DNA from: Planctomycetaceae bacterium
Lineage (GTDB): Bacteria; Planctomycetota; Planctomycetia; Planctomycetales; Planctomycetaceae
Length of the DNA: 9,250 nucleotides
Assembly: GCA_003503535.1 (NCBI GenBank)
Contig: DOCI01000125.1
Location: 16,520-25,769, forward strand
Direction of reading: 5' to 3'
This document shows positions 1-5,391 of the stretch, piece after piece. The notes beneath the pieces were generated by a model. It searched no databases, was not told the DNA's origin, and saw only the letters and a program-made list of their open reading frames with translations. The position numbers were made by a program, and so were the translations under genes. Numbering within the stretch: position 1 is the stretch's first letter; each line of letters begins with the position of its first letter.

Positions 1-104
1 GCCCTCGAGTCGGTCAATCGCAGAAATCAAGCGGATTTCTGGATGCGGGGATTTGGTACAATTTCTATTTTGAGAAAGAAAACGATCTGCTCAAACGAGG
101 GAAT

Positions 105-350
105 TTGACAGTCAATGCAGTGAAGCTAATCTCCACGGATGCGAAACGGCCGAATTGGGTGCAAATTCAATTTCCTAAAGACAGAAATGAGCATCTATCG
201 ATATTAAAGCCCGCTTCCATGGCTTTTGAAAACGAGGATCTCGAATTGATGTTGGCATTAGAGGAGTGGGAAAAAACGATTACGGACTGGAATCTTGTCT
301 GGGTGAATCTGGATTATGTGGTCAGGATTACGAAAGTAGCTGACCAGTAA
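105..350 (+). CDS. Small hypothetical protein, possibly 5'-partial
   Basis: I do not recognise this protein. It is 81 residues if started at the TTG at 105, soluble, with no signal peptide or membrane segment. It is rich in acidic and aromatic residues, with an acidic central part (ENEDLELMLALEEWEK) and a C-terminal segment rich in Trp, Val and Asn (NLVWVNLDYVVRI) that looks like beta strand. The same frame is open without a stop to the left edge and reads plausibly there (GIWYNFYFEKENDLLKRGN), so the real gene may begin outside the window. If TTG is the start, GAGGG at 97-101 could be its ribosome site, although the spacing is short. The start would then overlap by 4 bp (TTGA) the stop of another frame open to the left edge, which would suggest translational coupling. 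It ends 10 bp from the convergent UvrA-like gene, with no hairpin between them. Confidence 0.5.
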   Translation: MTVNAVKLISTDAKRPNWVQIQFPKDRNEHLSILKPASMAFENEDLELMLALEEWEKTITDWNLVWVNLDYVVRITKVADQ

Positions 351-360
351 GCCTTCGACA

Positions 361-2946
361 TCAAACATGATCGAGATATCGAGCTGTCAGTGATTCTGTG
401 CAATCTCTGAACCCACTGGGTGATCCAGAATAAACGGCGGAACTCTCTCCCGTCTCCATATCAATCCCCAGATCGATCACCCAGTCAGCTGCCTGAATGA
501 TGCGAGCATTGTGTTCGATCACAATGACAGTATGTCCCTGTTCGACCAGCCGTTTCAAAGACTGCAGCAAAGTTTCAATGTCTCGAGGATGCAATCCGCT
601 GGCGGGTTCATCGAACAGAAATAATTGATGCAGCCCGGATGTTGCATTGAGATATGAGGCGAGCTTAAGTCGCTGGGATTCTCCACGGGAAAGTGTGGCG
701 GTTGATTGACCGAGTGTCAGATATCCGAGCCCGACATCCCGCAGTAATTGCAGTTTGCGCAAAATGCTTTGATGGTTCCGGAAAAACGCAAACGCTTCAT
801 CGGCTGTCATCGAGAGGACATCGTGAATGTTACGATTTCGATAGCTGACCTTCAGTGTCTCCGGCTGAAAACGGGAACCATGACATTCGGTGCAGGGAAG
901 TGTTAAATTCGCCAGAAATTGCATATCCATTTCAATGAAGCCCAGGCCTTCGCAATGGGAACAACGGCCTCCGCGACTCGAATTGAAACTGAACCGGGAA
1001 GGTGTGTAACCGCGTGATTGAGCATCGACCGTTTCTGCAAATAGTTTACGGATGTCATCAAAAACTTTGAGATAGGTCGCTGGCGTGCTCCGAGACGATT
1101 TCGTCAACTGCGTTTCATTCATCAGCACACATTCATCAATCGAATCTGCACCCGTGATACTCGCGACTTTTCCATCAGGCCGGAAGGGATCGTTCTCGAA
1201 GAGAATAACTTCTTTCTGATCACCTCGTTCTGCAATCAGCTTGGACAAAATCGGGTAAAGCGTGTCGCAGATCAGAGACGATTTCCCGCTACCACAAACT
1301 CCGGTCACAACCGTCAATCGCTTGAGCGGAAATTGAACATCAATCCCTTTGAGGTAGTGACAATGAATATCAGTCAACTGCAGTAGATCTGGTTGATCAT
1401 TGCTCAGATCGGAATTGTTGGATCCCACTTTCTCCTGGAATTCTTTCTTGAGTTGCTGGAGGTAAGGCTCGACAGTTCCCTGATAAGTAATCGTACCTCC
1501 CTCTTTGCCAGCGGCATGTCCCAATTCGATCACACTCTCGGCTTTGGCAAGAATGTCGCTGTGATGCTCAATCGTCAGGACTGTATTTCCATGCTCAACT
1601 AACTGACGGAGAAACTTGACAACGGATAGACGATCAGCCGGGTGTAATCCATTCGTCGGCTCATCAAACAGATAGAGCGTATTCACAAAATCGGTGTTCA
1701 ATGCTGACATCAGAACGACCCGCTGAAATTCTCCCTGCGATAATGTGCGGGTCAGTCTTTTCAATTGCAGTGAGGCCAGACCGAGTTCGAGCAGGAGATC
1801 AATCCTCTTCTGCAGAAGAGATCGCAGCGATTGAGAGATTGATGAACTCAGCGGACCAAGTCGATTTAAATTCTCGTTGAGTTCCTGCAACGTGAATTGT
1901 TGAATTTCAGCATAAGTCAGTGTGCTGTCAGACGGAGAATCAGTCGGAAGAAATCTGGCCAGTCGAGCCACTTCTCTTAGCCCTGTTCCCTCACACTTTT
2001 CGCACAGTGTTGTGGATTTATTAGTCACTTGAATTCCACGTCCTGAACATTCAGGACAGGCACCAACGGGAGAAGATGACCGAAACAATTGAGGTTCCAG
2101 CTCAGGGTAGATCGTGTCGCATTTGGGACATTCCGATTCGCTGGAAAAGAAATATCCATGCCATTCGCGATCACGTTCATCGGAAATCGGGATGCGATAC
2201 TGAATTCCTGCAACGACTTCTTCTGCCAGAATTAGACAACGCCCCTGTCCGATATTGAGAGCCTGTTCCACACTCTCTGCGGTTCGAGAATTCTCGGTCT
2301 CCTCGGATTTGAGGCGATCCACAATCACCAGGAAACTGGCCGTTTTTTTGCTTTTCGATGTCTTTTCTGAAAAGTCCAGAAAGCGATGGAACCCTTCATT
2401 CTCCCAGAAGGTTTTTTCCTCCTGAAGGGCTGCTTCCAGCTGGTCCGCTTTTTTCACTTGCACGCGCACGGGAATGCAGACCTGGAATCGCATGCCTTCC
2501 GGAAACTGTGAAATCTGTTGCAGGACGTCGGCTAAATATTGGGGACGAACACCAAGCCGACATTGAGGGCATTGCAATTCGCCTGAGTCGATCAGCAGTC
2601 GAATGATCAACTCATCGAGCTCTGCAGTTTGTGAAAGTGTCGTATTGCCGAATCGAGGTTGATTTCGCAGGCCGATGGCAATGGTCGCAGGGAGATTGTC
2701 GATGCGATCGACATCGGGACGCTCCAGCTGATCGAGCAAATTTCGAGCAGAGGTTGAAAGCGTTTCAAAATAACGTCGCTGACTTTCCGCATGCAGCGTA
2801 TCGAAAGCCAGGCTGCTTTTTCCGGAACCACTTACGCCCGCCAGCGCGGTCCATTGATGCAGCGGAATTGTTACGGAAACATTCTGCAGGTTATGAACCC
2901 GAGCCCCGATGATTTCGATCGATTTTTCAGAACTCGACTCGGACAT
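361..2946 (-). CDS. uvrA: UvrA-family ABC ATPase, reduced paralogue of excinuclease subunit A
   Basis: UvrA is the damage-sensing twin-ABC ATPase of nucleotide excision repair, acting in the cytoplasm with UvrB. This 861-residue protein has two ABC halves. The first has Walker A GVSGSGKS (37-44), signature LSQGEFQR (402-409), Walker B LYLFDEPTNGLH (424-435) and His-loop EHH (460-462). The second has GVCGSGKS (549-556), LSRGESQR (752-759), LFLFDEPASGLH (775-786) and EHN (811-813). The C-terminal zinc module has C662, C665, C685 and C688 with the family's spacing. The first zinc module has C273/C276, C297/C300 and C315/C318. A UvrB-binding-like region (about 126-245, with VIVDRLK and ESVEQAL) is retained. 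The insertion domain of canonical UvrA (about 940 residues) is essentially missing: only 14 residues separate C300 from C315. Both signatures lack the usual second Gly (LSGGE). It may be a specialised paralogue rather than the main UvrA. The ATG start has no clear ribosome site. It lies 84 bp downstream of scpA on the same strand. Confidence 0.9.
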   Translation of the reverse strand: MSESSSEKSIEIIGARVHNLQNVSVTIPLHQWTALAGVSGSGKSSLAFDTLHAESQRRYFETLSTSARNLLDQLERPDVDRIDNLPATIAIGLRNQPRFGNTTLSQTAELDELIIRLLIDSGELQCPQCRLGVRPQYLADVLQQISQFPEGMRFQVCIPVRVQVKKADQLEAALQEEKTFWENEGFHRFLDFSEKTSKSKKTASFLVIVDRLKSEETENSRTAESVEQALNIGQGRCLILAEEVVAGIQYRIPISDERDREWHGYFFSSESECPKCDTIYPELEPQLFRSSSPVGACPECSGRGIQVTNKSTTLCEKCEGTGLREVARLARFLPTDSPSDSTLTYAEIQQFTLQELNENLNRLGPLSSSISQSLRSLLQKRIDLLLELGLASLQLKRLTRTLSQGEFQRVVLMSALNTDFVNTLYLFDEPTNGLHPADRLSVVKFLRQLVEHGNTVLTIEHHSDILAKAESVIELGHAAGKEGGTITYQGTVEPYLQQLKKEFQEKVGSNNSDLSNDQPDLLQLTDIHCHYLKGIDVQFPLKRLTVVTGVCGSGKSSLICDTLYPILSKLIAERGDQKEVILFENDPFRPDGKVASITGADSIDECVLMNETQLTKSSRSTPATYLKVFDDIRKLFAETVDAQSRGYTPSRFSFNSSRGGRCSHCEGLGFIEMDMQFLANLTLPCTECHGSRFQPETLKVSYRNRNIHDVLSMTADEAFAFFRNHQSILRKLQLLRDVGLGYLTLGQSTATLSRGESQRLKLASYLNATSGLHQLFLFDEPASGLHPRDIETLLQSLKRLVEQGHTVIVIEHNARIIQAADWVIDLGIDMETGESSAVYSGSPSGFRDCTESLTARYLDHV

Positions 2947-2965
2947 ACATGAAAATTTTCGGTAG

Positions 2966-2984
2966 GACAGGCTTCCAGCCTATC
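2966..2984. repeat. Short inverted repeat in the leader of the UvrA-like gene
   Basis: Eight-base arms (GACAGGCT and AGCCTATC, one mismatch, three-base spacer) form a small hairpin about 20 bp upstream of the UvrA-like start codon. It is preceded by GTAGGACAGG, which resembles the GTAGGTCAGG before the hairpin upstream of scpA. It could be a dispersed intergenic repeat or a leader hairpin. No T-tract follows on either strand, so it is not a typical terminator. Confidence 0.4.
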
Positions 2985-3009
2985 TATTCAGGCGGCTGAT
3001 TCAGATAAG

Positions 3010-3033
3010 TGATGGAATGTATTTCCTCCATCA
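3010..3033 (-). other. Hairpin overlapping the scpA stop codon
   Basis: Perfect 7-base arms (TGATGGA and TCCATCA) flank a 10-base loop. On the minus strand the 5' arm starts exactly at the scpA TGA stop. There is no following U-tract, so a classical terminator is unlikely. It could stabilise the scpA 3' end or attenuate read-through into the UvrA-like gene. This is seen directly in the sequence; its function is a guess. Confidence 0.3.
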
Positions 3034-3801
3034 ATCAGCATCTTCGTTGTCCCGGTCGACATTTTCAAGCGGCGGTAGAATCCAGATCTCCGCAAAATCC
3101 TGCTCCTGCTCGGCTCGATAATGGTGGTGCCTTAAGAGTTCCAGAATCGCCAGAAACATTCCGATTGATTTACTGCGATCATCTTCTTTAGAAAACAGAT
3201 CCTGAAATCGAACCCGTCCCGTCTCGCGAACCTGTTGGCCAATCTTTTCGACATACACATGAATGGGCGTCTCGTCGAAGCGGACGGTTGCTTCGCCGTC
3301 TTTCGTCTTCTTCTTGACGATTCGAGCAAACGCCCCGACCAGGTCCCAGATTTCCAGATCCTTAATCACATCATCAGCGACGGAACGTTTCGAAGAAGGA
3401 CGTTCATCAGCCAGTCGGGGATAACGGTCCTGCCAGGCGAGAGCCTGCTCCTGCAGGGCTTCGGCCGCCTCCCGCAATTGCTGATACTGCAACAGATGCT
3501 GCACCAGATTCTGATTCGTCTCCTCAGCTTCAACTTCCTCTTCCTGCTCGACGGTTTCATCTTTAATTAAAGCCAGCCGACTTTTCATCTCCAGCATAGC
3601 CGAAGCGGCGACCAGGAAATCGGCAGCGATATCGAAATCAATAATTTCGAGAACTTCCAGATATTCCAGAAACTGCTTCGTAATATCTGCCAGCGAAACC
3701 TCCAACACATCAACTTCCTGCTTGCGCACCAGATACAACAACAGATCCACCGGACCGTTGAAGAAATCTTTCACATCAATTTGATAAGAACTGGCTTGCA
3801 T
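3031..3801 (-). CDS. scpA: Segregation and condensation protein A (kleisin ScpA)
   Basis: ScpA is the kleisin that links the SMC dimer heads and, with ScpB, forms the bacterial condensin that organises and separates chromosomes. At 256 residues it has normal length. The N-terminal helical domain carries the family hallmark FFNGPVDLLLYLVRKQEVD (13-31), followed by ITKQFLEYLE (40-49) and FLVAASAMLEMKSRL (62-76), which contacts the SMC neck. An acidic linker (about 81-96, EQEEEVEAEE) leads to the helical ScpB-binding middle. A C-terminal winged-helix part (about 180-245, with VRFQDLF and the terminal AEIWILP) contacts the other SMC head. The ATG at 3799-3801 gives the expected N-terminus, though no strong ribosome site precedes it. 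Usually scpB follows scpA, but here the next same-strand gene is the UvrA-like ATPase, so scpB must lie elsewhere or be absent. The two genes may share a transcript. Confidence 0.92.
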   Translation of the reverse strand: MQASSYQIDVKDFFNGPVDLLLYLVRKQEVDVLEVSLADITKQFLEYLEVLEIIDFDIAADFLVAASAMLEMKSRLALIKDETVEQEEEVEAEETNQNLVQHLLQYQQLREAAEALQEQALAWQDRYPRLADERPSSKRSVADDVIKDLEIWDLVGAFARIVKKKTKDGEATVRFDETPIHVYVEKIGQQVRETGRVRFQDLFSKEDDRSKSIGMFLAILELLRHHHYRAEQEQDFAEIWILPPLENVDRDNEDAD

Positions 3802-3818
3802 GGAGTTTTTACATGTAG

Positions 3819-3835
3819 GTCAGGTACTGCCTGAC
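3819..3835. repeat. Short perfect inverted repeat upstream of scpA
   Basis: GTCAGG and CCTGAC (6-base arms, 5-base loop) form a hairpin starting 17 bp upstream of the scpA ATG. The sequence GTAGGTCAGG at its left side resembles GTAGGACAGG at the hairpin before the UvrA-like gene, at nearly the same distance from the start codon. It is probably a copy of a small dispersed repeat, or a shared leader element. Confidence 0.4.
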
Positions 3836-3855
3836 GATATGGACTTAGAATTCTC

Positions 3856-3928
3856 AAGAACCACGGATGGACACGGATAATCACGGATGAATTTGATCTG
3901 TGTTTATCCGCGTCCATCTGCGGTTCTT
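3856..3928. repeat. 73-bp palindrome built from 10-bp CACGGAT units
   Basis: Two 25-base arms (3856-3880 and 3904-3928) are reverse complements at 22 of 25 positions, and partial complementarity continues through the 23-base centre. The left half is three 10-base units in tandem (CCACGGATGG, ACACGGATAA, TCACGGATGA). The right half is three units of the opposite sense (ATCTGTGTTT, ATCCGCGTCC, ATCTGCGGTT). It lies between the divergent scpA and glycosyltransferase genes. From memory, similar ACCACGGATGGACACGGAT strings recur between genes in unrelated environmental bacteria, so this is likely one copy of a dispersed non-coding repeat rather than a local operator. Confidence 0.75.
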
Positions 3929-3959
3929 TTACTCATATACTATTGACTCTCTTCTTAAA

Positions 3960-3977
3960 TTGGCGTCTTGGCGGTTC
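3960..3977. repeat. Tandem TTGGCG motif next to the palindrome
   Basis: TTGGCGTC followed directly by TTGGCGGT forms an imperfect 8-bp tandem, 31 bp to the right of the 73-bp palindrome. I recall this string accompanying the CACGGAT palindromes in other genomes, so it may be part of the same repeat family. The rest of the intergenic region (to 4087) shows only a weak hairpin (TCGGA/TCCGA, 4017-4030) and no convincing promoter. Confidence 0.35.
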
Positions 3978-4078
3978 AATATGGAATTTCAGCGCACTAT
4001 CCTGTAATCAGTATCGTCGGAATAGTCCGAACGTCGTGAATAAGTGATGCAGTTTCGCAAAAGCACCTCCTTTAACAT

Positions 4079-4084
4079 GGGAGG
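4079..4084 (+). promoter_or_regulatory. Ribosome binding site of the glycosyltransferase
   Basis: GGGAGG is the best Shine-Dalgarno-like match near this gene. It lies 3 bases before the GTG at 4088 and 18 bases before the ATG at 4103. The first spacing is short and the second is long, so the site does not settle the start, though it slightly favours GTG. Confidence 0.45.
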
Positions 4085-4087
4085 CCT

Positions 4088-4792
4088 GTGAGTCAAAGAC
4101 TAATGGACATTTCAATCGTAATCCCGGCTCTCAACGAAGCCGAGCGAATTGGGCGGTTGATTGAATCTTTACGGAACTTGCCGGATTTCAAGGAGTTAGA
4201 CTGTGAAATTATTGTTGTCGATGGCGGTAGTCAGGATCGTACAGATGAAGCGGCTCATGCAGCAGATCTTGTGCTGATCAGCAATCGCGGTCGTGCGATT
4301 CAGCAAAACAGAGGAGCAGAACAGGCCCGCGGAGAAATTCTGCTGTTTCTGCATGCAGACTGTGATTTAACAACCGGTGCATTGCTGGATGCGAAAACTC
4401 AACTTAAAAAGCCAGGTGTCGTCGCCGGTTGTTTCTCCCAGCAAATCGATGCATCCTCTCGCCGATATCGAGCGATGGAATGGGGAAATCGTCAACGGGT
4501 GCGCTGGCTCGGCTGGTCTTATGGTGATCAGGGTCTGTATTTGAAACGAGACATTTTCAACAGTCTCGGCGGCTTTCCCCAAGAGCCATTTCTGGAAGAT
4601 TTGATCTTCTCAAAGCGACTTAGAAAACTGGGACGAATTGCTGTCTCGCGACAAAAAATCATCGTCAGCCCACGTCGCTGGCAAAAACAGGGACTGCTTC
4701 GGCAGACATTCAGAAACTGGACGATCATCACGCTCGCTCACTGCGGAGTTTCCCCAACGAGATTAGCGAAGATGTATCCGAGTGTGCGGTAG
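4088..4792 (+). CDS. Family 2-type glycosyltransferase (TIGR04283 type)
   Basis: This is a GT-A fold glycosyltransferase of the small cytoplasmic TIGR04283 type, often found near radical-SAM/selenodomain genes. Its sugar donor and acceptor are unknown. Visible motifs are the N-terminal strand ISIVIPALNEAERI (8-21), VDGGSQDRT (44-52) for nucleotide binding, RGRAIQQNRGAEQARGEILLFLHAD (67-91) with a DxD-like D91/D93 metal site, GDQGLYLKR (146-154), GGFPQEPFLEDLIFSKRL (161-178) with the acidic ED pair at 170-171, and PRRWQKQGLLRQT (195-207). The C-terminus has no long membrane segments. Length is 234 residues from the GTG at 4088. The ATG at 4103 would give 229 residues and begin MDISIVIP, as many family members do, so either start is possible. 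No partner genes of the usual type are adjacent. It converges on the toxin gene with a 10-bp gap. Confidence 0.85.
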   Translation: MSQRLMDISIVIPALNEAERIGRLIESLRNLPDFKELDCEIIVVDGGSQDRTDEAAHAADLVLISNRGRAIQQNRGAEQARGEILLFLHADCDLTTGALLDAKTQLKKPGVVAGCFSQQIDASSRRYRAMEWGNRQRVRWLGWSYGDQGLYLKRDIFNSLGGFPQEPFLEDLIFSKRLRKLGRIAVSRQKIIVSPRRWQKQGLLRQTFRNWTIITLAHCGVSPTRLAKMYPSVR

Positions 4793-4802
4793 GTTGAGGG
4801 GT

Positions 4803-5099
4803 TTACAGTCGATCATCCCAGTATCCCGGCTTACGTTTCGCATGACAAATTCCCAGTATTTCCACTTTGCCACCTAAAACTCGAAATGGGACATAGTAAG
4901 GGAATATTTTAAGCACTGCGATTTGAATTGGGACTTCCAAATAAGGGAAAATTGAAGGAGATTTAGAAATATGATTTATCAAATTGGAAATGGAGTCTTC
5001 AAATCGATCAGCTGCACTCGTGTTACGTTCTTCATACCAGTTAAACGCTTGAATCAACTCTTGCTCAGCTTCAGGACGGAACTCAACTTTCAGAGTCAT
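4803..5099 (-). CDS. RelE/ParE-family toxin
   Basis: This 98-residue toxin is the likely second gene of a type II toxin-antitoxin pair. ParE members poison DNA gyrase and RelE members cut mRNA on ribosomes. The sequence matches the ParE-like plasmid-stabilisation pattern: PEAEQELIQAFNWYEER (9-25), a middle helix pair ending in SKSPSIFPYLE (45-55), a strand FPYYVPFRV (66-74) and the C-terminal HAKRKPGYWDDR (86-97). All the usual conserved blocks are present, so it looks intact. Its ATG lies 17 bp inside the end of the antitoxin gene, indicating translational coupling, and only a weak purine stretch precedes it. The cellular target cannot be told from sequence alone. Confidence 0.85.
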   Translation of the reverse strand: MTLKVEFRPEAEQELIQAFNWYEERNTSAADRFEDSISNLINHISKSPSIFPYLEVPIQIAVLKIFPYYVPFRVLGGKVEILGICHAKRKPGYWDDRL

Positions 5100-5337
5100 A
5101 TCGTTGAGCTCTCAATTTTTCGAAAACCTGTTCGGCTGGGATTCCGGGAATATTTTGATCGGACTCCAGAATTCGTTGCTTCAATTCAGGGAGCCATGCT
5201 TCTTTCCAGTCATTGTCGGGTAAATCGTCATGGCTCGAATCTAATGTTTCATTGATGCGATCCCGTAAAATTGTTCGCTGAACATCTGGGAGTCGCAAGA
5301 CTTCATCGATCAAATTGTCAAATTCGGGCTGATTCAT
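5083..5337 (-). CDS. Addiction-module antitoxin (PF09720/TIGR02574 type)
   Basis: This is an 84-residue acidic protein that would bind and neutralise the downstream ParE-like toxin. Family hallmarks are an N-terminal helix with LPDVQRTILRDRINETLDSS (17-36), a central DWKEAWLPELKQRILE (43-58) and the C-terminal IPGIPAEQVFEKLRAQ (63-78), thought to wrap the toxin. The frame extends 16 codons further upstream to an ATG at 5385, but I chose the ATG at 5335-5337. It has a strong ribosome site (AGGAGA at 5344-5349, 6-base spacing), and the protein then begins where family members do. The longer version would add an unrelated hydrophobic-basic leader. The gene follows the permease stop by 54 bp, so it may be read from the ABC promoter as well as its own. 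No DNA-binding domain is evident. Confidence 0.85.
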   Translation of the reverse strand: MNQPEFDNLIDEVLRLPDVQRTILRDRINETLDSSHDDLPDNDWKEAWLPELKQRILESDQNIPGIPAEQVFEKLRAQRYDSES

Positions 5338-5343
5338 ATTTCT

Positions 5344-5349
5344 TCTCCT
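5344..5349 (-). promoter_or_regulatory. Ribosome binding site of the antitoxin gene
   Basis: AGGAGA on the minus strand lies 6 bases before the ATG at 5337. It is the clearest Shine-Dalgarno site in the window and decides the antitoxin start. The toxin lacks a comparable site, consistent with more antitoxin than toxin being made. Confidence 0.7.
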
Positions 5350-5391
5350 CAGCAGAATTGTAACAGGAAATACGACAGAGATCATTATTTT

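Noticed and set aside
2989..3031. Fifteen-codon frame (MEEIHSITYL...) starting at an ATG overlapping the scpA stop
   Set aside because: It is too short to support, and the same bases are better explained by the hairpin at 3010-3033.
3009..3570. Plus-strand frames opposite scpA
   Set aside because: They are shadows of the ScpA reading frame, which matches its family over its whole length.
3856..3928. CRISPR-like repeat array
   Set aside because: The units are 10 bp, contiguous without spacers, and inverted between halves, unlike a CRISPR array.
3943..3982. TTGACT as a -35 box for the glycosyltransferase
   Set aside because: No acceptable -10 hexamer occurs 16-18 bp downstream, where the sequence is the GGCGTCTTGGCGG repeat.
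5338..5385. Longer antitoxin starting at the ATG at 5385
   Set aside because: The extra 16 residues do not fit the family, and the strong AGGAGA site points to the ATG at 5337.
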